A DNA stretch of 64,000 nt from Bacteroidota bacterium (GTDB lineage Bacteria > Bacteroidota > Bacteroidia > Cytophagales > Spirosomataceae), in assembly GCA_020161355.1 (NCBI GenBank), contig JAIUOF010000002.1, forward strand, positions 620,001 to 684,000. The letters are read 5' to 3'. The notes below the pieces were generated by a model. It saw only the letters and a list, made by a program, of their open reading frames with translations. It was not told the DNA's origin and ran no database searches. A program made the translations under genes and the position numbers. Below, piece by piece: positions 34,230 through 42,903 of this stretch (positions are counted from its first letter, which is position 1; each line of letters starts with the position of its first letter).

Positions 34230-34645
34230 ATTTCTATCTCTTGAACATTCACGGATGCGACATTGAATGAATGTGAACGCCACCAAGAATGGTGGTTTTT
34301 ATTGTCAAATGTTTGTTTCAACACACCATCTTTTTCTGTAAGTTGAAGCTCCCCGATTTTTATGGTTCGGTTCTTTTTTTTACCTGCCTGCACTTTGAAA
34401 AATCCGTTTATCATACCCTGCAAATCATCGTATAGGGAAACTGATTTGCCAATGCAATCATCAAAACCATCAGGCAATGGTCTATCATCTCGAATGGGAG
34501 TTGGTAAAAAGCATTCAGAAGTTAACGTTTCTGCTTTGATAATGCGGAAATAAGTTTTTTCGCCTTTGGGTACAAAAGCATCTTCATGCGGACAAGTAAA
34601 GCCTACTCCCAAATTTTCAAAATATTCCATGTTATTGGTTTTCAT
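34226..34645 (-). CDS. Hypothetical protein co-translated with the HsdR N-terminal module
   Basis: The 139-residue soluble protein is unrecognised. The in-frame ORF extends to 34687, but that would overlap the glycosylase-like gene; ATG at 34645 (MKTNNMEYFENLGVGF) fits the operon spacing. Visible features are one cysteine motif (GFTCPHED), the segment PIRDDRPLPDGFDDCIGKSV and a basic KKKNRTIK patch. Its stop overlaps the hsdR start, so it is coupled to the extra N-terminal module of HsdR. The two may have been a separate two-gene unit before the fusion; this is inference. Confidence 0.72.
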   Translation of the reverse strand: MKTNNMEYFENLGVGFTCPHEDAFVPKGEKTYFRIIKAETLTSECFLPTPIRDDRPLPDGFDDCIGKSVSLYDDLQGMINGFFKVQAGKKKNRTIKIGELQLTEKDGVLKQTFDNKNHHSWWRSHSFNVASVNVQEIEI

Positions 34646-34668
34646 ATTTAATAGGGGGTAAAAATAGT

Positions 34669-35319
34669 TTAATTTATTTGATGCCAAACATCAGACCAGG
34701 CAGACAAAATAAAATCTGCTAGGTTAGGGATTGGATTGTCTGGATGAAGGCGATTGTATTTTCCTTGTTGATAAAAGGCATACCCCGAAGGTGTTAGAAG
34801 TCTAGCTTCATAAATATTATTGTTATTTGCATATAGTAGAACCGGATTCCACAACCTTCTCCAAAATGTTTCTCCGGTACCTCTGGTAAGATATACATTT
34901 TCAATCGAAGGATTATCAATTAACAACTGTACAATATCAACAGGTATTTGCTGATTAAATTTGGTTGCAATTTCCTTATCACTGTAGGTTTTTAAAATAT
35001 TGATATGATTTGGTGTATTAGGATCTGCATCTTGAATAGAAGAAATGAGATCTGTAATGGCAATTTTCTTATTCCTACAAAAAGTTTTCCATTGCATAGG
35101 TGTGGCATTTATCAAGCTTTCCTCCTGATAAAGTCTGGGTAAAACATCCCAAAAATTATTATTTTGGTTTCCATGTTCATCATGTGTTCTTCCGTAGAAC
35201 CACTCTGCTTGATTAGTTTCAGGCAAGGAAGGATTGAAAGTACCGACTATTAATGTAGTAGGTTTATAATCGAGATTATCTAATGTAAGTTCGTTGAGAA
35301 ATTTGTGATTACATGCCAT
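34669..35319 (-). CDS. Uracil-DNA-glycosylase-fold protein inside the RM operon
   Basis: The 216-residue protein starts at ATG 35319 (MACNHKFLNEL), where conservation begins; upstream ATGs would overlap the previous gene more deeply. The segments LIVGTFNPSLPE (24-35), EWFYGRTHDE (39-48) and NNNFWDVLPRLY match the pattern of UDG-superfamily members such as hypoxanthine- or mismatch-type glycosylases (G-x-F/N-P, YYG-type loop, N-x-FW). In that superfamily the GxNP loop activates water and binds the flipped base. Activity on modified bases or a structural sensing role are both possible. It overlaps the membrane-protein gene by 11 bp. Confidence 0.72.
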   Translation of the reverse strand: MACNHKFLNELTLDNLDYKPTTLIVGTFNPSLPETNQAEWFYGRTHDEHGNQNNNFWDVLPRLYQEESLINATPMQWKTFCRNKKIAITDLISSIQDADPNTPNHINILKTYSDKEIATKFNQQIPVDIVQLLIDNPSIENVYLTRGTGETFWRRLWNPVLLYANNNNIYEARLLTPSGYAFYQQGKYNRLHPDNPIPNLADFILSAWSDVWHQIN

Positions 35320-35749
35320 TTTTAAAAAATTCATTTGATTCTTTAATATAGAATGATTTACATCCATTTTTTTGAATTTCCAAGTCCCAGGCTTGTTGAA
35401 TAATACGATAGCTTTGATACCAATGATTCATGCCTGAATGCCAGGCTTTCCAAATTAATTTATCAATCCTTCCTTTATTATACCAATAGTATTCCTCTGC
35501 ACATAAATTGAAATAGTCATTAAGCCGATAAATTAATAGCGGTTGTGCCTGCAAATCTTCGATGGTTTTACACTTTTCTACTATTTCATATAAAGTGTCA
35601 TTGAGTTTGTCATAACGGGCGTTAAATTCGGTAAAAAGCTCTTTATTTAGTTTGTCTTTGGCAAGTCGCCAGTTCATATAAAAATTAGCTCCAGCTATCA
35701 AAGATGCAAATACTCCTAAAATTATTGAGACTATTATTTGACTGTTCAT
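35309..35749 (-). CDS. Small membrane-anchored protein in the RM operon
   Basis: The 146-residue protein has one N-terminal transmembrane helix (about 4-24, IIVSIILGVFASLIAGANFYM) and a helical cytoplasmic part with many Trp/Tyr (EEYYWYNKGRIDKLIWKAWH). The layout recalls DUF4760-like accessory proteins, without certainty. It overlaps the hsdS stop (ATGA) and the glycosylase-like start. It might tether part of the system to the membrane; this is speculation. Confidence 0.75.
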   Translation of the reverse strand: MNSQIIVSIILGVFASLIAGANFYMNWRLAKDKLNKELFTEFNARYDKLNDTLYEIVEKCKTIEDLQAQPLLIYRLNDYFNLCAEEYYWYNKGRIDKLIWKAWHSGMNHWYQSYRIIQQAWDLEIQKNGCKSFYIKESNEFFKNGM

Positions 35750-36963
35750 ATTAACCTTATTTTACCTGTTAATAAACTCTGCATCATGCCTTGCTTCATC
35801 ATTTTGTTTTTCTCCAATTGCTTTTCCAATTCCTGAATTTCATTGTCCATATCAGATAGGATTTGGGCAATGCGGGTTTGTTCTGTTGGGTTTGGAATTG
35901 AAATTTCAATTGACTTTAGTTTGCTTGGACTAATTTCCAAAAATGTGCTACCACTTGCATTTTGAAGCATTATCTGTTTCAAAGTCAGGATTAAATAATA
36001 GAGAAACTCATTGCTATTATCTTCCTTGACAATAAGTGATTGAAATCCTTGGTTGGTGCAGCTTTCAACTTTCAAGATACTTGCATCACCAATACTTGCT
36101 CTACTTGTCAGAAGTATAGTTCCAACGGGAAGTAATTTTGCAGAACTACTCATCAATCCTTCATGTGTAATTTTTCTAATACTCTCAAATGAATACTTTT
36201 TATCTCCAATTTCAGTAGGTGTGAACCAGTTTATATTTCCATTCCAATAACTTGCATTAAATGTGCTTGGTGTTCCACCTCCAACAACATCTGCTATTTC
36301 TCCTAGTGTTTTCTCCTCCCAACCCACTTTCGGTTTCAGCAACTCTTGCATTGCACCCGTTTTGATGTTTCGCTTCTTGGCAATGAGTTGTTCTAATTTT
36401 TGAATAAGTGTATCGGCATCATTTAAAGCGGTGGCAATGGCGGTTTGCTCATCTTTGGTGGGGGGAAGGGGAATAGGAAATTCCCTAACAACATTGACAT
36501 TTAAATTCTGAACACCAGCACCTGCAAACTGACCATTTTTAGCTAAAAATTTATACTTGGGGCTGTTTAATAAATGCAGTAGGTAGTAGTTGTGAATTAT
36601 AGTTTCATCAACTTTAATTAAAGTTAAACTGACGTAAATTGCAAACTCAAATTCTTCTTCGATAACTCCTGCTTCACCAATTCCAGCACCAACCCTTGTG
36701 TAGAGCAAATCACCTTTCCTTGGTGGATTATGCTTTGTGATTAAATCAAACAAACTCTTTGGGACATGTCTAAACTTGTCATAAACTACTTTGCCATTTT
36801 GAACATTTTGAGCAGATAAAAATGGCTTACCAATGGAAGCATCAACATATTTAGGTGTTGCTGCTAAACCACACGTAATAACTTTAGTTACATCCTGAAA
36901 TCTTTTTACATCCCAATCATCAGGTATTAAACCAATATCTGTATGTTTAAATCCTTCTACCAT
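35746..36963 (-). CDS. hsdS: Type I restriction-modification specificity subunit S
   Basis: HsdS chooses the target sequence for methylation and cleavage. The 405-residue length is normal. Two target-recognition domains are seen: residues about 10-165 (IGLIPDDWDVKRFQDV to PLPPTKDEQTAIATALNDAD) and about 215-370 (VGWEEKTLGEIADVVGGGTP to PNPTEQTRIAQILSDMDNEI). Each is followed by a conserved helical spacer, ending in the typical KNKMMKQGMMQSLLTGKIRL. It overlaps hsdM by 7 bp and the membrane-protein gene by 4 bp. The bipartite target cannot be predicted by eye. Confidence 0.94.
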   Translation of the reverse strand: MVEGFKHTDIGLIPDDWDVKRFQDVTKVITCGLAATPKYVDASIGKPFLSAQNVQNGKVVYDKFRHVPKSLFDLITKHNPPRKGDLLYTRVGAGIGEAGVIEEEFEFAIYVSLTLIKVDETIIHNYYLLHLLNSPKYKFLAKNGQFAGAGVQNLNVNVVREFPIPLPPTKDEQTAIATALNDADTLIQKLEQLIAKKRNIKTGAMQELLKPKVGWEEKTLGEIADVVGGGTPSTFNASYWNGNINWFTPTEIGDKKYSFESIRKITHEGLMSSSAKLLPVGTILLTSRASIGDASILKVESCTNQGFQSLIVKEDNSNEFLYYLILTLKQIMLQNASGSTFLEISPSKLKSIEISIPNPTEQTRIAQILSDMDNEIQELEKQLEKNKMMKQGMMQSLLTGKIRLI

Positions 36964-39440
36964 TTGTAATTCATAGTTTTTAAATGGTTTTCTACTTTGC
37001 TTGTTAGTAAAGCCACATCGCTGGTGAGTTTTGGCATGGGTATTTCATAACGGTCTGCCAGTTCTTTAATGCGTTGGGTAAGTCGGTGGCTAATATTGTC
37101 CATTTCGGTGCGTATGCGTTGCTCCATGTTTGCCATCCATTTCTTTTCCACCACAATGGTTTTTATTTCATCAATACTCAGTTTGGGGTATTGGGCAATC
37201 ACTTTCTTTTCAAGTTCAGCTTTGGCGGTTTTTATTTTGCTTTGGGTGTCGGCTTCTTCGTCCATCAATTTTTTGTAGGTTGCCAGCATATCAAATTCCT
37301 CAGCGTTTTCTTCGTTTCGTTTGCCGACTTCTTTTATTCCTTTACCTAAACTTGCTTTAGTGATTTTATAAGTTTTCTTTTCTTCGTTGTATTCTGTTGC
37401 CTCCCAAAGCAAACCATCTTCAACTGCATTTTCCTCCTTTAGCTCTTCCATTTTCGCATGCAGGGTTTCCGTTTTGGCTTCCAGTTCTTCAATGGCTTTT
37501 TGTTCTTTGGCAAAATATTCTTGTACCATCAAAGCGGGCGGTATCAATCTGCCTTCTAGTCCTTCAATACCTGCAATCTGTTTTACAATTTCCTTATCGC
37601 CTTTTTTGGTTTTCTTCTCTTTGCGTTTCACTTCGTTTCCTGCTGCCCAGCCATCAGCGGCAATTTCGTAAAAGTCGTCCTGCATGGCTTCAACGTTGCC
37701 GTCAGGACTCCAATAGTCCATCAGGTGCTGATACATAGCGTATTTGTCGGTCAGTTGTTTGTTGTCGTAATGTTTCAGCAGGTTTTCAGAAATGACGTGT
37801 ATTTCGTGCTTCGGTCTTAGCCCTTTGTCCAATGCCTTGGTGTAGGCAATGGTTTCTGTTTTCCATTGTTCAAATACCTGCTCCATTTTCTTGCCAAATG
37901 CGGTAAACTCAGGATGATTGAAAATGGTGTTTTTGATTTCATCACTGGCAATAATCAGTTCGTAAAAGTCGGGGCGTTTGTCAATGGCTTTGAACAAACC
38001 TGCTTTCAGTGTTGGGTAAATTTTCCAGTAATTCTCCAATGCTTCAATATCCCGCTTTGGAATACCCCCTAACAAATGAGCTTCAATGTCTTGAATATCT
38101 TCCGCTTCCTGGCTGTCAATGTAGCGTGGAATGTTCAGGTTGTAGTCGTTTTTGGGGTCGGCTATTTCTGTAATCGAGACCAAACGGGCATATGTTGCAT
38201 CGCTTTCGTTTTGTGAATTAAAGGTGTCCACCATTTTGTGAATGTCCTGCTCACGAAGGCGGTTTTTATTTCCATCTTTCTTGAAGCCTTTGCTGGCATC
38301 AATCATAAAAATGTGTGTCCGCTTGTCAGCATCTTCTTTATCCAGCACAATCAGCGAAGCGGCAATACCAGTTCCGTAAAATAAGTTGGGCGGCAAACCA
38401 ATAATGGCTTTGATGTAACCCTTTTTAATTATCTGCTTGCGGATTTCAGCTTCTGCATTTCCACGGAATAATACACCTAACGGCAAAACAATACACGCTT
38501 TACCTTTTGATTTCAAAGATTTAATCAGGTGCAATAGAAAAGCAAAGTCGCCATTCTTCTTTGGCGGAATAGCATCGTATCCCTCAAAGCGTTTGTAGAT
38601 GTCGTTCTGAGGGTCAAGTCCATTCATCCAAGCCTTGTAACTGAATGGAGGATTAGAAACAGCATAATCAAATTGTTTGAGTTCACCTGTTTGGTCGTTC
38701 GTAAATAAGGGTGAAGCTATGGTATTGCCTTGAAGAATTTCAGCATCAGCAAAGTTGTGGAGCCACATATTCATCACGGCTAATGCTCTGGTGGCATTGT
38801 CGTTTTCTTGTCCGTAAATAGTGATGCCCTGCGGAGCTATGTCTGCGGATTTCAGCAAAAGAGAACCCGAACCGCAGGTTGGGTCGTAAATTGTTTGGTC
38901 CTGGCTTGTGGATTTATTGATGCCAATAACCTGTGCCATTACACGAGAAACTTCCGAAGGTGTGTAGAACTGTCCTTTACTCTTTCCGCTTTCGGTGGCA
39001 AAGTGCCGCATCAGATATTCGTAGGCATCTCCCAATAAATCATCTCCATCAGCTCGATTAGCAGAAAAATTGAGTTCCGGTTTATTAAAGATATTGAGTA
39101 GGTTAGTTAAACGGTCAACCTTTTCTTTACCATTTCCCAATTTGGCATCATCGTTAAAATCGGCTTCTGTAATAATACCAGAAAGGTTGTTATTCTTTGC
39201 AAACTCGCCAATTACTTTGTTTATTTGATCCCCAATGTCTGATTTACCTCTATGCACAAGCATATCATAAAATGTAGTTCCTGTTTTGAGTTCCACTAAA
39301 GGGTCTTTTTTATCAGAAACGTATTTCATGAACAACATAACCAACACATAATCTTTGTATTGGCTAGCGTCCATACTTCCTCTCAGTTCGTCACAACTTG
39401 CCCAAAGTGAGCTATACAATTCAGATTTTTTTATTGCCAT
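36957..39440 (-). CDS. hsdM: Type I restriction-modification DNA methyltransferase subunit M, long form
   Basis: This N6-adenine methyltransferase has the N-terminal helical domain (SSLWASCDELRGSMDASQYK), the SAM-binding motif YDPTCGSGSLLL and the catalytic NPPF in AVSNPPFSYKAW. At 827 residues it is some 300 residues longer than many HsdM proteins. The extension after about residue 530 is helical and coiled-coil-rich (KEQKAIEELEAKTETLHAKM and a final MEQRIRTEMDNISHRLTQRI). Its start overlaps the stop of the RT-nitrilase gene by 10 bp. The extension is probably used to assemble with HsdS/HsdR or the additional genes. Confidence 0.94.
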   Translation of the reverse strand: MAIKKSELYSSLWASCDELRGSMDASQYKDYVLVMLFMKYVSDKKDPLVELKTGTTFYDMLVHRGKSDIGDQINKVIGEFAKNNNLSGIITEADFNDDAKLGNGKEKVDRLTNLLNIFNKPELNFSANRADGDDLLGDAYEYLMRHFATESGKSKGQFYTPSEVSRVMAQVIGINKSTSQDQTIYDPTCGSGSLLLKSADIAPQGITIYGQENDNATRALAVMNMWLHNFADAEILQGNTIASPLFTNDQTGELKQFDYAVSNPPFSYKAWMNGLDPQNDIYKRFEGYDAIPPKKNGDFAFLLHLIKSLKSKGKACIVLPLGVLFRGNAEAEIRKQIIKKGYIKAIIGLPPNLFYGTGIAASLIVLDKEDADKRTHIFMIDASKGFKKDGNKNRLREQDIHKMVDTFNSQNESDATYARLVSITEIADPKNDYNLNIPRYIDSQEAEDIQDIEAHLLGGIPKRDIEALENYWKIYPTLKAGLFKAIDKRPDFYELIIASDEIKNTIFNHPEFTAFGKKMEQVFEQWKTETIAYTKALDKGLRPKHEIHVISENLLKHYDNKQLTDKYAMYQHLMDYWSPDGNVEAMQDDFYEIAADGWAAGNEVKRKEKKTKKGDKEIVKQIAGIEGLEGRLIPPALMVQEYFAKEQKAIEELEAKTETLHAKMEELKEENAVEDGLLWEATEYNEEKKTYKITKASLGKGIKEVGKRNEENAEEFDMLATYKKLMDEEADTQSKIKTAKAELEKKVIAQYPKLSIDEIKTIVVEKKWMANMEQRIRTEMDNISHRLTQRIKELADRYEIPMPKLTSDVALLTSKVENHLKTMNYKW

Positions 39441-42400
39441 TCTTCTTTTTCTTCGTTATTTTCTAAGCTGGAATAATAATTATCAATTACAAACCAACCA
39501 TTTTTAATTCTAGTTTTTACATCATTAAAATTCCAGTCAGGTGGAAGTGGTTTAAAGGATTTATCCTTGTCAAATTGGGTTCTTTCGAAGTATTTAAGCT
39601 GAAACTCTCTAAGTTTTTTGATGTCAATTTCACCAACAATAATTGTATCATTTCTACCGCCCTTCAATTTAAGAATATCTTTTGTTGCGGTTTCTGATGG
39701 TTTTGTAACTCTGGAATCACCAAATTGGGAGGTGTTTACCTGAGCTATGTAACAATGCATATCCCTGCTTAAAGCCTCTACTATATTAGAAAAATAATGC
39801 GTGTCTTTGTTCCATTCCGAAGCAATCAGTAGATCAACTTTCGATTTAAACAAACTTCTATGGTGGGTATCGGCAAACTCAAAGCAGTAATACGATGTGA
39901 AATAGAGATTTTTCCAATTTATCAAATCATAAGAATGTAGTGGTTTGGGAACCTTATAACCAAACCCTCTGATAATTAACTCCTCAAAATGTGCGTAATG
40001 ATTTTTTAACCGGTACAAAACAACTGCATCTTTAATTCCATCAATTTCAAATGGAATTACATTAACAATAAAATTGAAACAAATATCCTTAATATTCCAA
40101 TGTTCCAAACCAGAAACTATGGCAAATTGATTTTTCTCAGCATATTTTGCCAATATCGAAACGTTTGAATAGGGTAGATAAGACTCCGGCAATAGAAACA
40201 TCTCCACATTTTCATGGTTAGCCTCATTTAATAATTTAGCAAGCGATTGATACCTTGATCTGGAAAGATTAGGCTCCCCTTTAATGCTTGATTCGATATT
40301 CTCACTCAAAACATTGGTATTAGCGATAGCAATAGACAGATTTTTTGAAAACTTATTTTTCTGAGAAATGTGAATTTCTGATTCTATTGGTTGATTATTG
40401 TCACTATCTGAATTTGTAATGCTAAAAGTTGATTTTAATTCAAATATTTTGTCAGCAATTGAAGAAGAGGATGGTACATGATTATTATTTATTGCCTTGT
40501 AATATGCTTTTGCTTTTTCCAACAAATTTGGACTGTAGAGATTAAAATCATCACATTTTACATGCCGTCCGTCTGTATCCAACACCCAATCATTCATGCT
40601 TGAATGTAATAATTCATTGGCTGAAGCAATACAACATTCCCAAAATTTCACCCTCCTGGGAGATAGTACCATTTTATGCCAATTAAGAGTACATTCTTTC
40701 GGATTTTCAAGGTTCTGAGGGAAATTACGGTCAATTAGATTGAAATCGCTCCCGGATTCGCATAATTCTGTATAATTTAACAATGGATGAGCCACATAAT
40801 GATGTCTTATAAGATTAGACCATCTATATATGAATGATTTATTTTTTATATCAACCGGTTGCTCTAAAAAAGGCCACAAATGGTTTGTGTCAAGATAATC
40901 ATTGAATAATTGCATTTCATTTTTTATTGCATCATCCAGAATAAAATTAGGATTTAAGGAAATGGCTAATTCGCAAGATTCCATTAAATATTGAGATAGT
41001 GAAGGTGCTACATTAGATTGTTTGATTTCAGAAATTCCAATTTTTAAGTTCGAATTTCTTAAAATTATTATTTGATTTAATGTATGTTTAAAAAATGTTA
41101 AAAAACCGAAATGATCATTGTAAACCAGAAAATATGTAAATATTTTTTCCCACAGGTGGAAGTATTCTAGATTGTTGACACCTTTAAAAAGGCTTAATAT
41201 TTTATCTCTTTCAATTGAATCGATGTTTGGATCTTTTTTTAATGCTGAAAATATCTTCTGAGCAAGAAAAATACTTAATCCATATCGATTTTCCTGATAA
41301 TCTTTGAGAGTTCGGATTTTCCCTTCAGTTCCATCGAAAATCAAATAATATGCCTGGTCATCAAAAGTCAAATCCGCTTCCTTATCCTCTGGAATATCTC
41401 TAAATTCGCTTGCTCTTTCGTTTAATTCTTTTTTTAATTTATCAATAACTGCAATTGATTCATTTTTGTCAAAGTAATAGACCAATGTTTTTTCTGCTTG
41501 AATGTATAAATTCTCAACACAATTTATTTTGAATATCGATTTTGGGTTAGAAGACTTACAACATTCTGAATTTTTCTCTTCTTTCCCTTTTTCAAAGTTA
41601 CCTGGAAAATCAACCAGCTTAACTAAAGGATATAAATGCTTAAGAATAAAACGAGAAGATTTTGAAACTTTATAGTCATTTTGAAAATCATCTTCAGTGT
41701 TTGCAAAAGTGATTTTTTCATTACCATTTATGTTTTCCGTTTTTAAGTATTTGGCAAAACTAAAATCTACCTCTTCGCAAATATTATCAGGATTTATACA
41801 AGGATCTTTTAAAACAATAATTATGTCATCCACATAACGCCCGAAATAAGCATTTGGAATAGTTCTTTTCAATCTTTTGTCGAAGTCATGTAAATAAAAG
41901 TTTGCCAAAACATAAGATGGGGCAAAGCCTATAGGAAGTATAAATCTCCCTTCTTTTATCTCATTAATTGATTTATCAGGATAATTTAAATCTTTAATTT
42001 TAAATGTATATACTTCAAGTATCTTTTTAAAAAGGTCATGAAGATTATTGCCGCCTTCATAGCCTTTCGTTTTATTAAAAATTACCTTTTCAATATCTGT
42101 AAAATCAAACCTAACAGAATAGAAATAATCTTTAACATCCAGATTAATAAATGCTATATCAGAGCCGCTTTCTAATAAAGATTTTGCGGTATTAACTGCG
42201 TTGTCTCTCCATTTTTGGTATTGTACAAAATATGGTTTAAATAAAGCACTCCCTCCAACAATTTTTCGCTCCTTATCCTTATTAAGTATCAGCCTGTTTC
42301 CTATGCATGATTCATCCAGTTTTCTGTCTAGCTTATATCCAAACTCCATCAGCCATAAAATACCAATTAGATGCAATTCAATTGGAAAATCTGCAAAGAC

Positions 42401-42763
42401 AGTTACTTTGTCTAATTTATAAGTGTCAGCAACCCGTTGATTAGTTAAAAAATTATTTGATTCCAGGCCTTTATCAAATTTTTTAGGAAGAAATTTGAAA
42501 TCTATTTTGTTTAAGTATTCATTAAATCCATTATCAATATGATTATTTTTAATTAATTTGGCTACTACATGAAGTTTTTCATCAAGGAGTTTAGTAATAC
42601 CTTCTGAAGTCAAATCAGGAGTATTAACCCTACCTAAATTATTTTCTTCAAGTCCACATTCAAACAGTGCAAGCTTTTGTCTCAGGAACAAATCTGAGGA
42701 ATCATGGTAAATGTGGGATTTCAATTTAATGTAAGCCTCTTTAAGATTGGGAAAAGAATTCAT
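39431..42763 (-). CDS. DRT1/UG1-type reverse transcriptase-nitrilase fusion
   Basis: This is an antiphage-type protein of 1110 residues. The N-terminal half is a reverse transcriptase: palm motif A FINLDVKDYFYSV (Asp209), motif B FILPIGFAPSYVLANFYL (about 274-291) and YVDD at 310-313. A middle helical region (about 400-800) follows. The C-terminal 300 residues are a carbon-nitrogen hydrolase (nitrilase) domain with a plausible Glu-Lys-Cys triad: Glu860 in FLLPESYLP, Lys920 in YRLKNHYA and Cys960 in YYCFEFAD. RT plus nitrilase is the defining architecture of DRT class 1 (UG1). ATG 42763 is preferred to the ORF start at 42820 because the -7 element lies between them. It heads the RM operon. Confidence 0.93.
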   Translation of the reverse strand: MNSFPNLKEAYIKLKSHIYHDSSDLFLRQKLALFECGLEENNLGRVNTPDLTSEGITKLLDEKLHVVAKLIKNNHIDNGFNEYLNKIDFKFLPKKFDKGLESNNFLTNQRVADTYKLDKVTVFADFPIELHLIGILWLMEFGYKLDRKLDESCIGNRLILNKDKERKIVGGSALFKPYFVQYQKWRDNAVNTAKSLLESGSDIAFINLDVKDYFYSVRFDFTDIEKVIFNKTKGYEGGNNLHDLFKKILEVYTFKIKDLNYPDKSINEIKEGRFILPIGFAPSYVLANFYLHDFDKRLKRTIPNAYFGRYVDDIIIVLKDPCINPDNICEEVDFSFAKYLKTENINGNEKITFANTEDDFQNDYKVSKSSRFILKHLYPLVKLVDFPGNFEKGKEEKNSECCKSSNPKSIFKINCVENLYIQAEKTLVYYFDKNESIAVIDKLKKELNERASEFRDIPEDKEADLTFDDQAYYLIFDGTEGKIRTLKDYQENRYGLSIFLAQKIFSALKKDPNIDSIERDKILSLFKGVNNLEYFHLWEKIFTYFLVYNDHFGFLTFFKHTLNQIIILRNSNLKIGISEIKQSNVAPSLSQYLMESCELAISLNPNFILDDAIKNEMQLFNDYLDTNHLWPFLEQPVDIKNKSFIYRWSNLIRHHYVAHPLLNYTELCESGSDFNLIDRNFPQNLENPKECTLNWHKMVLSPRRVKFWECCIASANELLHSSMNDWVLDTDGRHVKCDDFNLYSPNLLEKAKAYYKAINNNHVPSSSSIADKIFELKSTFSITNSDSDNNQPIESEIHISQKNKFSKNLSIAIANTNVLSENIESSIKGEPNLSRSRYQSLAKLLNEANHENVEMFLLPESYLPYSNVSILAKYAEKNQFAIVSGLEHWNIKDICFNFIVNVIPFEIDGIKDAVVLYRLKNHYAHFEELIIRGFGYKVPKPLHSYDLINWKNLYFTSYYCFEFADTHHRSLFKSKVDLLIASEWNKDTHYFSNIVEALSRDMHCYIAQVNTSQFGDSRVTKPSETATKDILKLKGGRNDTIIVGEIDIKKLREFQLKYFERTQFDKDKSFKPLPPDWNFNDVKTRIKNGWFVIDNYYSSLENNEEKEEWQ

Positions 42764-42786
42764 GATTTTTTGGAAATAGAATAATG

Positions 42787-42794
42787 CAAAAGTA
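42787..42794 (-). promoter_or_regulatory. Candidate -7 element of the DRT1-RM operon
   Basis: The minus strand reads TACTTTTG (TAnnTTTG) 24 bp upstream of the RT-nitrilase ATG at 42763. No matching TTG is seen at -33. It is the only candidate found before the eight overlapping genes. Confidence 0.5.
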
Positions 42795-42903
42795 AGTAAA
42801 AACTTCTGTAAATGGCTCATTAAAAAAACTCGATGCTCTTTGAAATAAATTCGATCAATGAGTACCGAAAAATAAAAATGGATTTCGAAAAAAATATAAA
42901 ATT

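Noticed and set aside
42764..42903. Search for a retron-like structured RNA next to the reverse transcriptase
   Set aside because: Only 140 bp lie between the divergent genes and no strong long hairpin or inverted repeats at the ends are seen; DRT1 systems are not known to need a retron msr-msd.
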